Assembly (NCBI RefSeq): GCF_002096335.1
Contig: NZ_NCUW01000022.1
Location: forward strand, 1-34,352
Origin: Streptococcus oralis subsp. dentisani
GTDB lineage: Bacteria; Bacillota; Bacilli; Lactobacillales; Streptococcaceae
Length of the DNA: 34,352 bases
Direction: 5' to 3'
The first letter of the stretch is position 1, and the number at the start of each line of letters is the position of its first letter. The translations under genes were made by a program, and so were the position numbers. Under the pieces are notes generated by a model, which was given only the letters and a program-made list of their open reading frames with translations, did not search any database and was not told where the DNA came from. This document shows, piece by piece, positions 1-8,767 of this stretch.

Positions 1-511
1 ACCAAGAAACATCTAGGAAAGGCAATTGAAGAAAGGCCAGAAGAGATCAATAATCGCTCCCGTTTTGGAGATTGGGAAATCGATTCTGTTCTGGGGGGGA
101 AAGACAGTAGGAGAACCTTCTATTCTGACCTTAGTAGAACGACAAACACGCTATGCTGTCACAAAGAAACTCGTCGAAAAGAAAGCAGAGTGTGTCAATC
201 AAGCAGTCTTAGAGTGTATGAAACCTTATCCCATTAAGTCCATAACTGCAGATAATGGAAATGAATTTTCATCATTGAGTAAGATAGAGGGATTAGATGT
301 TTATTTTGCACATGCCTATTCATCTTATGAACGAGGTACAAATGAGAATTTCAATGGATTATTAAGAGAGTTCATTCCAAAGGGAATCTCACTAAAAGAA
401 CTAAATCCGACACTTTTAGAGGACTATACAAAGGCTATCAATGAAAGACCCAGACGAATCCATGACTATCAGTCCGCAAAAAAGCTGTTTGAGCTAACTC
501 AAACAGCTTGA
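1..511 (+). pseudogene. IS30-family transposase, C-terminal part, frameshifted
   Basis: From base 1 the first frame reads TKKHLGKAIEERPEEINN then RFGDWEIDSVLGGK, the start of the IS30 DDE catalytic core (the D of DWEID is the first catalytic Asp). After a run of seven G (93-99) the match continues one frame over as GGKTVGEPSILTLVERQTR, with the second Asp in TADNGNEF and the Glu in YERGTNENFNGLLREF. It ends at TGA 509-511. Six G instead of seven would restore one frame, so this is a +1 shift in a homopolymer. The 5' half is cut off by the window. It may be a dead gene, a sequencing error, or a slippery site. Confidence 0.85.
482..509. repeat. Perfect 12-bp inverted repeat at the transposase stop
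   Basis: AAGCTGTTTGAG (482-493) and CTCAAACAGCTT (498-509) are perfectly complementary around the loop CTAA, and they overlap the last codons and stop of the transposase. No T-tract follows. It could be a weak terminator or mRNA 3' end structure that limits read-through between the element and flanking DNA. Confidence 0.7.
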
Positions 512-630
512 AAGATATTCGCTTAATCAGAGGAACAACTTTGTTGCACTTGACTTGACAATTGGGGAAAGAAAAAATTTACGCTTGTGACGATTAAGTT
601 CAGTACAAAGATGCTACCTTTTTAGTTTTT

Positions 631-1488
631 TTATCCATTTCGACGTTTGCGGGCTAGTAGGGCTCTGTAAAAGAAGATTTGATTGTTTTGGATATAGGGA
701 AGGATTGTGAAACTAGCAATCCCAAAGGTAATCCAATTGAGGAAGTACCAAGGGAGTAGCTGGAAGTCGAGGAGAAAGCGCTGAAACTTATATCCTTTCA
801 TCAGGAAACGGCTGGTTTTTAGGATTTGCCTTGGTTTAGCTTGTCCTAAATCCAGAGTGTCGCAGAGGAGAAATTCTACCTGCGAGTAGGCGTAATGTTG
901 CGGGATGTATAGGATATTGCCCACAATCATCAAGATGAGGCTCGCTAAAAAGTAGAGTCCAAAGGTCATAAGGAACTGATCGGTTTCAAGTGATGAGAGG
1001 TCAAGATTAGGAAATTCAGGATGTAGGGTAACAAAGTTCCGTGCTAGGAGGTTACTATAAAAGAGAAAGTAGACACCAATCAAACTAGGAATACTCCATA
1101 AAAAGAGATAGAGACGCTTGAGAAGCAAGGTTAGAAAAGTTTGAGAAAAATATTTTTCATCAAAGAGAGTCAGACATGATTTTAGAGAGAGTTCCGTTTC
1201 GGGATTTTTGATAAGTTTAAGTGTTGTAAAGGCAGATCCTGATAGAAGGATTGTAACAATAAAAGATACTAGTAGTGGGAAGAGATAGGCTTGAAGCACT
1301 TGCCCCAGCATACTGATAAATGATTGGTTTAGAATATCGTTACTTAGACGAGCCAAGGGATTCAGAAAGCTTGAGAAAATTAGTAACATACTAGGTAGAG
1401 CGAATATGAGAATGAGTCTTGGGTTGTCTGTCTGAAATTGTTTAGCATCTAGACGAATAGTTTTTAAATCAATTTTTGGGTATTTCAT
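631..1488 (-). CDS. DUF975 family integral membrane protein
   Basis: This 285-residue protein has several hydrophobic segments, near residues 25-45, 70-95, 135-160, 180-205 and 250-275. Its overall pattern fits DUF975 proteins: a short cytoplasmic start (MKYPKIDLKTIRLDAK), membrane segments, the YSQVEFLLCD region and the C-terminal RALLARKRRNG. The function is not known. The ATG at 1488 was chosen because an extended -10 (TGG TATAAT) sits exactly 6 nt upstream, which predicts transcription starting at or beside the ATG. Longer in-frame starts would overlap this promoter and the divergent tgt promoter. GAGAGA just before the ATG is only a weak ribosome site. It is transcribed away from tgt, and the IS30 remnant lies beyond its stop. 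Confidence 0.8.
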   Translation of the reverse strand: MKYPKIDLKTIRLDAKQFQTDNPRLILIFALPSMLLIFSSFLNPLARLSNDILNQSFISMLGQVLQAYLFPLLVSFIVTILLSGSAFTTLKLIKNPETELSLKSCLTLFDEKYFSQTFLTLLLKRLYLFLWSIPSLIGVYFLFYSNLLARNFVTLHPEFPNLDLSSLETDQFLMTFGLYFLASLILMIVGNILYIPQHYAYSQVEFLLCDTLDLGQAKPRQILKTSRFLMKGYKFQRFLLDFQLLPWYFLNWITFGIASFTILPYIQNNQIFFYRALLARKRRNG

Positions 1489-1494
1489 TCTCTC

Positions 1495-1522
1495 ATTATA
1501 CCATAGTTCGTGACAGTTCCAA
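1495..1522 (-). promoter_or_regulatory. Promoter of the DUF975 gene (extended -10)
   Basis: On the minus strand TTGGAA (1522-1517), a 16-nt spacer and TATAAT (1500-1495) with TG one base upstream form an extended -10 promoter. The -10 is 6 nt from the ATG, so the mRNA is predicted to be leaderless. It overlaps the -35 region of the divergent tgt promoter. Confidence 0.6.
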
Positions 1523-1538
1523 CTTTTTTTGATAAAAT
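1510..1538 (+). promoter_or_regulatory. Promoter of tgt
   Basis: GTGACA (1510-1515), a 17-nt spacer and TAAAAT (1533-1538), preceded by TGA, form a plausible sigma-A promoter. The leader then carries a short hairpin, CTGGGA (1571-1576) with TCCCAG (1584-1589), just before the ribosome site CGGAGGT. Confidence 0.55.
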
Positions 1539-1601
1539 CATACAGTATGCTTTCGGGCACAAAGTATGAACTGGGACTGTTTTTCCCAGCTTCGGAGGTA
1601 A

Positions 1602-2747
<1,146 letters not shown>

Positions 2748-2766
2748 AGTGTAAAAATAGAATGCT

Positions 2767-2797
2767 AAAATCCTACGTTTTCTCGTAGGATTTTTCT
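2767..2797. terminator. Intrinsic terminator after tgt
   Basis: AAAATCCTACG (2767-2777) pairs with CGTAGGATTTT (2784-2794) around a 6-nt loop and runs into a T-rich tail. Confidence 0.9.
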
Positions 2798-2846
2798 TCT
2801 TTTTTTGATAGAATAAAGTGTATAACGAAAGGGAGAATAAACTCGT

Positions 2847-4664
2847 ATGCGTATTAAATGGTTTTCCTTGATTAGGATTACAGGTTTACTACTGGTGCTC
2901 TTGTACCACTTCTTTCAGACCATCTTTCCTGGAGGCTTCTTTGGGGTAGATGTCTTTTTCACTTTTTCAGGATTTTTGATCACCTCCCTCCTTTTAGAAG
3001 AATTTGGGAAGGCACGCCAGATTGATTTGCTGGGCTTTTTTAAGAGACGGTTTTATCGGATCGTGCCACCTGTGGTGCTGATGGTTCTGGTGACCATGCC
3101 TTTTACTTTCTTGGTTCGTCAAGACTATGTTGCTGGAATTGGCGGCCAGATTGCTGGGGTTCTTGGTTTTATGACCAACTTCTACGAAATGTTAACAGGG
3201 GGAAGTTATGAATCCCAGTTCATTCCGCATCTCTTTGTTCACAACTGGAGTCTGGCTGTTGAGGTTCACTACTATATTCTTTGGGGTTTAGCGGTTTGGT
3301 TCTTATCGAAACGTTCAAAATCTAGTAGTCAATTGAGAGGGATGGTCTTTCTTCTTTCTGCTGGGGCTTTCATCATTAGCTTTTTCTCCATGTTTATTGG
3401 TAGTCTAATGGCTAGTTCTTATTCATCTGTCTACTTTTCAAGTTTAACCCATGTCTATCCCTTCTTTTTAGGAAGCATTTTAGCGACAGTTGTGGGGGTT
3501 CGTCAGACGAGCGATTTAATCAAGCAGTTTGACCGGACGTGGAATCTTCGTCAGAATTTACTGGTATTTGCTGCTGGGCTTTTGGTGTTAGTGCTTTTGA
3601 CTTTCTTTGTCAAGTTCACTTACCTGTTTGCTTATTTATTTGGCTTCTTGCTAGCAAGTTTAGCGGCAGTGACCATGATTTTTGCTGCGCGTGTCTTGCA
3701 TGAGAAAACGCCTGAGATACAAGAACCTCGGATAATTACATTTTTAGCGGATACCAGCTACGCGGTTTATCTCTTCCACTGGCCTTTTTATATTATCTTT
3801 TCTCAGTTGATGACTAATCTGCCTGCTGTTATTTTAACCGTTATCTTTTCCTATTTCTTCGCTACCTTATCCTTCTATATTATTGAGCCATTGATTGCTG
3901 GTAAGACCAACACTTTAGTTAGAAAAATCACTAAACTGCACCGTATCAAACCAATTAGTGCTGGTGTTGCTGGCATTCTTACCTTGATTACCTTGATTAT
4001 CATAGCTGTAGCTCCTCATGTTGGAGCTTTTGAGACAGACTTGATGGTCAATGGTTTCAAACAAGCCCAGACCAATATAGGACAAACAAAGGCTCTTGCT
4101 GAACAAGCTGAAGTCAGTCGTCTAGGAATTTCTGAGGGAACAAGCCTAATAGGAGATTCGGTAGCCTTGCGTGCCAATACAGCCTTACAAGAGGCGCTTC
4201 CTGAAGCAAATATCAATGCCCAGGTTAGTCGGACGACCAAGCAAGCCAATGACATCATGCTCAATAATAGTCAGAACAAGGCACTATTAAAAACAGTTGT
4301 CATTGCAACGGGAGTCAACAATCCAGAAGGTTATAAGAATGACTTGGACAGCATCGTTAACAATCTACCCAAAGGACACCATCTGATATTGGTGACACCT
4401 TATGAGGGAGACAAGAGCAAGGATACTTATACCTCAGTGGAGCAGTATGCGGCTTATGCGCGGGAATTAGCTGAAAAGAATCCTTATGTGAGCATTGCTG
4501 ACTGGAATAAGGTCGCTAAGGAGCACCCTGAAATCTGGGCTGGAACTGACCAAGTCCACTTTGGAAATGATAGCAACATGATTGAAGAAGGTGCTAAATT
4601 ATACGCAGAGACGATTGCAGCTGCTGTTAAGGCTGCTCAAGAACTACCTGTGAAATCAAAATAA
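2847..4664 (+). CDS. oatA: Peptidoglycan O-acetyltransferase OatA (Adr)
   Basis: OatA acetylates the C6 hydroxyl of MurNAc in peptidoglycan, which blocks lysozyme. The 605-residue protein has two parts. Residues 1 to about 390 form a multi-pass acyltransferase-3 membrane domain, with LYHFFQ near residue 21, GVDVFFTFSG, and FFKRRFYRIVPP. Residues about 400-605 form an extracellular SGNH/GDSL domain: GDS with Ser438, TGVNN with Asn491, and TDQVHFG with Asp568 and His571. These positions agree with the catalytic residues I recall for pneumococcal OatA. AAGGGAG lies 12 nt before the ATG. It stands alone between two terminators. The name adr (attenuator of drug resistance) has been used for this gene in pneumococcus. 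Confidence 0.93.
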   Translation: MRIKWFSLIRITGLLLVLLYHFFQTIFPGGFFGVDVFFTFSGFLITSLLLEEFGKARQIDLLGFFKRRFYRIVPPVVLMVLVTMPFTFLVRQDYVAGIGGQIAGVLGFMTNFYEMLTGGSYESQFIPHLFVHNWSLAVEVHYYILWGLAVWFLSKRSKSSSQLRGMVFLLSAGAFIISFFSMFIGSLMASSYSSVYFSSLTHVYPFFLGSILATVVGVRQTSDLIKQFDRTWNLRQNLLVFAAGLLVLVLLTFFVKFTYLFAYLFGFLLASLAAVTMIFAARVLHEKTPEIQEPRIITFLADTSYAVYLFHWPFYIIFSQLMTNLPAVILTVIFSYFFATLSFYIIEPLIAGKTNTLVRKITKLHRIKPISAGVAGILTLITLIIIAVAPHVGAFETDLMVNGFKQAQTNIGQTKALAEQAEVSRLGISEGTSLIGDSVALRANTALQEALPEANINAQVSRTTKQANDIMLNNSQNKALLKTVVIATGVNNPEGYKNDLDSIVNNLPKGHHLILVTPYEGDKSKDTYTSVEQYAAYARELAEKNPYVSIADWNKVAKEHPEIWAGTDQVHFGNDSNMIEEGAKLYAETIAAAVKAAQELPVKSK

Positions 4665-4665
4665 G

Positions 4666-4697
4666 TTAAAAGAGTTGGAGAAATCCAGCTCTTTTAA
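4666..4697. terminator. Terminator after oatA
   Basis: A 14-bp stem, TTAAAAGAGTTGGA (4666-4679) with TCCAGCTCTTTTAA (4684-4697) and one G-U pair, has a GAAA tetraloop. The T-run is short (TTTT), so termination may be partial. Confidence 0.8.
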
Positions 4698-4710
4698 AAT
4701 ATCTCCAGAA

Positions 4711-4728
4711 AATAGGTCTATACCATTT
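4711..4728. promoter_or_regulatory. NagR (GntR-type) operator upstream of nagA
   Basis: GGTCTATACC (4715-4724), with AAT and ATT arms, closely resembles the GGTCTAGACC core of NagR/DasR sites that respond to amino-sugar phosphates. It abuts the -35 of nagA, where repressor binding would block RNA polymerase. No nagR gene is in the window, so the assignment rests on the site and its target. Confidence 0.65.
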
Positions 4729-4754
4729 ACAAATGAAAAAGAAAGGTTTATAAT
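4726..4754 (+). promoter_or_regulatory. Promoter of nagA
   Basis: TTTACA (4726-4731), a 17-nt spacer and TATAAT (4749-4754) form a near-consensus promoter. Confidence 0.8.
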
Positions 4755-4804
4755 GTAATTGACATAATAAATTCTAGAATCAATCTATCAAGGAGGTTAT
4801 CATT

Positions 4805-5956
4805 ATGCCTAATTATATTAAAGCGGATCAGTTTTTCTACCCACACGGAGTTCGTCGTGGCGGTTACTTGGAACTTGTGGATGGCAAGTTTGGCAAACAT
4901 GTAGAACAGATTCCTGAAGGTGCTGAGGTGATTGACTATACAGGCTACAGCATTGCTCCAGGACTTGTGGATACCCACATTCATGGATTTGGCGGTGTGG
5001 ATGTCATGGACAATAACATCGAAGGAACCCTTCATACTATGAGTGAAGGATTGCTTAGCACGGGTGTCACCAGCTTCTTGCCAACCACTTTGACTTCATC
5101 TTATGAGCAATTGCTCGCAGTAACAGAAAATATCGGTGCTCGTTATCAGGAAGCAACTGGAGCCAAGATTCGTGGAATCTATTTTGAAGGTCCATATTTC
5201 ACAGAGAAATACAAGGGAGCTCAAAACCCTGCCTACATGAAAGATCCTCGCATGGATGAGTTTCGTGCTTGGCAAAAAGCAGCCAATGGCTTGCTTAATA
5301 AAATTGCCCTTGCGCCAGAACGTGAAGGTGTAGAAGACTTTGTTCGCACGGTTACGGGTGAAGGTGTGACCGTTGCTCTTGGACATTCTAATGCGACCTT
5401 TGATGAGGCTAAAAAAGCAGTTGATGCTGGAGCAAGTGTTTGGGTACATGCCTACAATGGGATGCGTGGGTTGACTCACCGTGAACTCGGTATGGTGGGA
5501 GCTATGTATGAGTTGCCTCATACTTACGCTGAATTGATTTGTGATGGTCACCACGTAGATCCAAAGGCCTGTGACATTTTGCTCAAACAAAAAGGAACTG
5601 AAAATATTGCCCTTATCACAGACTGTATGACAGCTGGTGGATTGGAAGACGGCGACTACATGTTGGGAGAATTCCCAGTAGTGGTTGCCAATGGAACGGC
5701 TCGCCTCAAATCGACAGGCAATTTGGCAGGTTCTATTCTCAAACTCAAAGACGGTTTGAAGAATGTGGTCGAATGGGGAATTGCGAATCCGCATGAAGCG
5801 GTCATGATGGCCAGCCTCAACCCAGCAAAATCTGTTCACATTGATGATGTTTGTGGACAAATCCGTGAAGGTTACGATGCGGACTTTATCGTGCTAGATA
5901 AAGATTTGGAATTGGTCGCAACCTACCTAGATGGTGTGAAACGTTATCAAGCCTAA
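4805..5956 (+). CDS. nagA: N-acetylglucosamine-6-phosphate deacetylase
   Basis: NagA converts GlcNAc-6-phosphate to glucosamine-6-phosphate and acetate, feeding amino sugars to glycolysis or cell-wall synthesis. At 383 residues it has normal length. Metal-dependent amidohydrolase motifs are visible: DTHIHGFGG (the H-x-H pair), YFEGPY (metal Glu), ALGHSNAT and VWVHAYNGM (metal His residues), and LITDCMTAGG (catalytic Asp). A perfect AAGGAGG ribosome site precedes the ATG. The gene is single, between a NagR-type operator/promoter and a terminator, so induction by amino sugars is likely. Confidence 0.96.
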   Translation: MPNYIKADQFFYPHGVRRGGYLELVDGKFGKHVEQIPEGAEVIDYTGYSIAPGLVDTHIHGFGGVDVMDNNIEGTLHTMSEGLLSTGVTSFLPTTLTSSYEQLLAVTENIGARYQEATGAKIRGIYFEGPYFTEKYKGAQNPAYMKDPRMDEFRAWQKAANGLLNKIALAPEREGVEDFVRTVTGEGVTVALGHSNATFDEAKKAVDAGASVWVHAYNGMRGLTHRELGMVGAMYELPHTYAELICDGHHVDPKACDILLKQKGTENIALITDCMTAGGLEDGDYMLGEFPVVVANGTARLKSTGNLAGSILKLKDGLKNVVEWGIANPHEAVMMASLNPAKSVHIDDVCGQIREGYDADFIVLDKDLELVATYLDGVKRYQA

Positions 5957-5962
5957 GATGAT

Positions 5963-5997
5963 AAAATGGGGGTCAGTAGAGGACTCCTATTTTTTTG
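5963..5997 (+). terminator. Terminator after nagA
   Basis: AAAATGGGGGTC (5963-5974) pairs with GACTCCTATTTT (5982-5993), including G-U pairs, around a 7-nt loop and runs into a T-tract. Confidence 0.8.
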
Positions 5998-6077
5998 ATA
6001 GGCTGAAAAAGGTATTTAAAGAAGTCTTCCTAAAGTGAAAGGCAAGCAAAATCCTTTTCTTGAAATGAAAAATTAGT

Positions 6078-6083
6078 TATAAT
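6078..6083 (+). promoter_or_regulatory. -10 element of the DUF1033 gene
   Basis: A consensus TATAAT lies 25 nt before the ATG of the next gene. I see no good -35 at 16-18 nt. Confidence 0.45.
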
Positions 6084-6108
6084 ATACGATACAAAGGAAG
6101 TAGTAAGA

Positions 6109-6474
6109 ATGTATCGTGTTATAGAAATGTATGGAGACTATGAACCGTGGTGGTTCATAGAAGGCTGGGAAGAAGATGTCATCATGAGTCAATCTTTTGA
6201 CAAGTATTATGATGCTCTAAAATATTATAAGTTATGCTGGTTTGAGCTGGAAAAGAAGAATCCTCTTTACAAGAGTAGGAGTGATTTGATGACGATCTTT
6301 TGGGATCCTGCTGACCAGCGCTGGTGCGATGAGTGTGATGAGTATTTGCAGCAGTACCATTCTTTGGCACTTTTGCAGGATGGGCAAGTCATCCCCGATG
6401 AAAAGCTGCGTCCAGGCTATGAAAAACAAACAGGTCAAGAGAAGCACCGATCTTGCCGCATGAAATGGAGATAA
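6109..6474 (+). CDS. DUF1033 family protein
   Basis: This is a small 121-residue soluble protein rich in Trp, Tyr and acidic residues (MYGDYEPWWFIEGWEED; IFWDPADQRWCDECDEYLQQYHSL). It fits DUF1033, a family common in streptococci and lactobacilli with no known function. There is no signal peptide or membrane segment. The ATG follows AAGGAAG. The gene lies immediately upstream of the comG operon but is separated from it by a terminator and the cin-box, so it is not part of the competence transcript unless there is read-through. Confidence 0.8.
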   Translation: MYRVIEMYGDYEPWWFIEGWEEDVIMSQSFDKYYDALKYYKLCWFELEKKNPLYKSRSDLMTIFWDPADQRWCDECDEYLQQYHSLALLQDGQVIPDEKLRPGYEKQTGQEKHRSCRMKWR

Positions 6475-6510
6475 AAAAGTAACTTTTTAAGTTGCTTTTT
6501 TTATTTTTTT
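6475..6510 (+). terminator. Terminator between the DUF1033 gene and comGA
   Basis: AAGTAACTT (6477-6485) pairs with AAGTTGCTT (6489-6497), with one G-U, around a 3-nt loop and is followed by a long T-rich tract. That T-tract also forms the T-rich lead-in to the cin-box. Confidence 0.75.
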
Positions 6511-6517
6511 GCGAATA
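6510..6517 (+). promoter_or_regulatory. cin-box (SigX/ComX-dependent promoter) of the comG operon
   Basis: TGCGAATA matches the late-competence cin-box consensus TACGAATA at 7 of 8 positions. It sits after a T-rich stretch and 19 nt before the comGA ATG, where a -10 would be. The sigma factor that reads it, ComX, is encoded at 33725-34198. Confidence 0.88.
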
Positions 6518-6536
6518 GTTAGATAAGGAGGGCGGT

Positions 6537-7478
6537 ATGGTACAAGAAATTGCACAGAAAATTATTGCTACTGCTAAGAAAAAAGGAGCTCAGGATATCT
6601 ATTTCATTCCCAAGGAAGCTACTTATGAACTTCATATGCGAATTGGTGATGAGAGGTGTTTAGTTGACTCCTATGAGTTTAATGTTTTAGCTGCTGTGAT
6701 TAGTCATTTCAAGTTTGTGGCTGGGATGAATGTAGGAGAAAAGCGTCGCAGTCAGCTGGGTTCTTGTGATTATCAGTATGAGGAAAAGGTTTCTTCACTG
6801 CGTTTGTCCACCGTGGGAGATTATCGGGGACATGAGAGTTTGGTCATTCGTTTGTTACACGATGAGGAGCAGGATCTGCATTTCTGGTTTCAGGATATTG
6901 GAGAACTGGGGAAGCAGTACCTGCAAAGAGGACTCTATCTATTTGCAGGTCCAGTCGGAAGTGGCAAGACGACGCTGATGCACGAATTGGCCAAATCCCT
7001 TTTTAAGGGACAGCAGGTTATGTCCATCGAAGACCCTGTCGAGATCAAGCAGGAAGACATGCTCCAATTGCAGTTGAATGAGGCGATTGGACTGACCTAT
7101 GAAAATCTAATCAAACTATCCTTGCGTCATCGACCAGATCTTTTGATTATCGGTGAAATTCGGGATAGCGAGACGGCGCGTGCAGTGGTCAGAGCCAGTT
7201 TGACAGGGGCGACGGTCTTTTCAACCATTCATGCCAAGAGTATCCGAGGGGTTTATGAACGCCTTCTGGAGTTGGGTGTGAGTGAGGAGGAATTAGCAGT
7301 TGTTCTGCAAGGCGTCTGCTACCAAAGATTAATCGGGGGAGGAGGAATTGTTGACTTTGCAAACAAAGACTATCAGGAACATCAGCCAACCAGGTGGAAT
7401 GCGCAGATTGACCAGCTTCTTAAAGATGGACATATCACAAGTCTTCAGGCTGAAACGGAAAAAATTAGCTACAGCTAA
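6537..7478 (+). CDS. comGA: Competence pilus assembly ATPase ComGA (CglA)
   Basis: ComGA is the GspE/PilB-type ATPase that powers assembly of the transformation pilus at the inner face of the membrane. It has 313 residues. The Walker A is GPVGSGKTT at 138-146, the Asp box is SIEDPVEI near 163-170, the Walker B is LLIIGEIRD at 202-210, and the His box is FSTIHAKS. The protein lacks the long N-terminal domain of Gram-negative PilB, as is normal for ComGA. The ribosome site is AAGGAGGGCGG. It is the first gene of a seven-gene operon driven by the cin-box. The next gene starts 53 nt before its stop. Confidence 0.97.
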   Translation: MVQEIAQKIIATAKKKGAQDIYFIPKEATYELHMRIGDERCLVDSYEFNVLAAVISHFKFVAGMNVGEKRRSQLGSCDYQYEEKVSSLRLSTVGDYRGHESLVIRLLHDEEQDLHFWFQDIGELGKQYLQRGLYLFAGPVGSGKTTLMHELAKSLFKGQQVMSIEDPVEIKQEDMLQLQLNEAIGLTYENLIKLSLRHRPDLLIIGEIRDSETARAVVRASLTGATVFSTIHAKSIRGVYERLLELGVSEEELAVVLQGVCYQRLIGGGGIVDFANKDYQEHQPTRWNAQIDQLLKDGHITSLQAETEKISYS

Positions 7479-8442
7479 GCAAAAGAAAATCATCACCCTG
7501 TTTAACAATCTCTTCTCCAGTGGCTTTCATTTGGTGGAAATCATTTCTTTCTTGGGGAGAAGTGCCTTGCTGGAAAAGGACTATGTGATCCAGATGCACC
7601 AAGGCTTGTCTCAGGGAAAATCCTTCTCGGAAATGATGGACAGTTTGGGTTTTTCAAGTGCCATTGTGACCCAATTATCCCTAGCTGAGGTGCACGGGAA
7701 TCTTCACCTGAGTTTGGGAAAGATAGAAGAGTATCTAGACAATCTGGCTAAGATCAAGAAAAAGTTAATCGAAGTGGCGACTTATCCCCTGATTTTGCTG
7801 GGATTTCTCCTGCTAATCATGTTAGGCTTACGCAACTACCTACTGCCCCAACTGGACAGTAGCAATATCGCCACCCAAATTATCGGCAATCTGCCACAAA
7901 TTTTTCTGGGACTTGTGTTGGTTTGCTCTCTGTCTCTACTTTTAGCTCTCACTTTCTACAAAAGAAGTTCCAAGATGCGGGTCTTCTCGATGTTGGCACG
8001 GGTTCCCTTTCTGGGAATCTTTGTCCAGACCTATCTGACGGCCTATTATGCGCGTGAATGGGGCAATATGATTTCACAGGGAATGGAGCTGACGCAGATT
8101 TTTCAGATCATGCAGGAACAAGGTTCTCAGCTCTTTAAAGAAATCGGTCAAGATCTGGCTCAAGCCCTGCAAAATGGCCGTGAATTTTCTCAAACCATAG
8201 CGACCTATCCCTTCTTTAAAAAGGAGTTGAGTCTCATCATCGAGTATGGGGAAGTCAAATCCAAGCTGGGGAGTGAGTTGGAAATCTATGCTGAAAAAAC
8301 TTGGGAAGCCTTTTTTACCCGAGTCAACCGCACCATGAATCTGGTGCAGCCACTGGTTTTTATCTTTGTGGCCCTGATTATCGTTTTACTTTATGCGGCA
8401 ATGCTTATGCCCATGTATCAAAATATGGAGGTAAATTTTTAA
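7426..8442 (+). CDS. comGB: Competence pilus platform protein ComGB (CglB)
   Basis: ComGB is the polytopic platform protein (GspF/PilC family) that couples ComGA to pilin insertion. It has 338 residues, with two GspF domains and hydrophobic segments near 115-140, 160-185 and a C-terminal one in VFIFVALIIVLLYAAM. I chose ATG 7426 (MDISQVFRLKRKK), which matches the start familiar from pneumococcal CglB. It overlaps comGA by 53 nt, which implies translational coupling. The frame stays open further upstream, but those codons lie inside comGA. The stop is directly followed by comGC. Confidence 0.95.
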   Translation: MDISQVFRLKRKKLATAKQKKIITLFNNLFSSGFHLVEIISFLGRSALLEKDYVIQMHQGLSQGKSFSEMMDSLGFSSAIVTQLSLAEVHGNLHLSLGKIEEYLDNLAKIKKKLIEVATYPLILLGFLLLIMLGLRNYLLPQLDSSNIATQIIGNLPQIFLGLVLVCSLSLLLALTFYKRSSKMRVFSMLARVPFLGIFVQTYLTAYYAREWGNMISQGMELTQIFQIMQEQGSQLFKEIGQDLAQALQNGREFSQTIATYPFFKKELSLIIEYGEVKSKLGSELEIYAEKTWEAFFTRVNRTMNLVQPLVFIFVALIIVLLYAAMLMPMYQNMEVNF

Positions 8443-8443
8443 A

Positions 8444-8767
8444 ATGAAAAAACTCATGACAAAATTAAAAAAAGCCAAGGTTCAAGCTTTCACTCTGGTA
8501 GAGATGTTAGTCGTCTTGCTCATCATCAGCGTACTCCTCTTACTCTTTGTGCCCAATTTGACCAAGCAAAAGGATGTCGTTGATGACAAAGGAAAAGCTG
8601 CTGTTGTCAAGGTGGTGGAAAGTCAGGCAGAACTCTATAGTCTGGACAAGAATGAAGATGCTAGTCTTAGTAAATTACAAGCGGACGGTCGTATCACAGC
8701 AGAGCAAGTCAAAGCTTATAAAGACTACCATGCGAAACAAAAAACAAGTCAGACTGTTGCAGATTAA
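8444..8767 (+). CDS. comGC: Major competence pilin ComGC (CglC)
   Basis: ComGC is the main subunit of the transformation pilus that captures DNA. The 107-residue precursor has a class III prepilin signal. A basic leader (MKKLMTKLKKAKVQA) is cut by the prepilin peptidase before Phe16 in QAFTLVEML, with Glu at +5. A 20-residue hydrophobic helix and a small soluble domain follow. It is separated from comGB by one base and overlaps comGD by 38 nt. Confidence 0.97.
   Translation: MKKLMTKLKKAKVQAFTLVEMLVVLLIISVLLLLFVPNLTKQKDVVDDKGKAAVVKVVESQAELYSLDKNEDASLSKLQADGRITAEQVKAYKDYHAKQKTSQTVAD

Larger units (their letters stand above)
1..560 (+). mobile_element. Right-hand part of an IS30-family insertion sequence
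   Basis: The region holds the C-terminal half of an IS30-type DDE transposase and about 50 bp of AT-rich sequence after its stop codon. The left end lies outside the window. The right boundary is approximate: I place it after the TTGCACTTGACTTGACAATT stretch near 541-563, but I could not identify the terminal inverted repeat without the left end. The reading frame is broken (see the transposase entry), so this copy looks inactive by itself. Confidence 0.75.

Noticed and set aside
1571..1589. Hairpin in the tgt leader as a preQ1 riboswitch
   Set aside because: The stem is only 6 bp, and there is no second stem or A-rich tail of the kind that forms the preQ1 pseudoknot.
5096..5860. A 254-codon open frame on the minus strand inside nagA
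   Set aside because: It is fully antisense to a clear nagA, has no ribosome site, and its product is a low-complexity mix rich in Cys, Ser and His with no domain.
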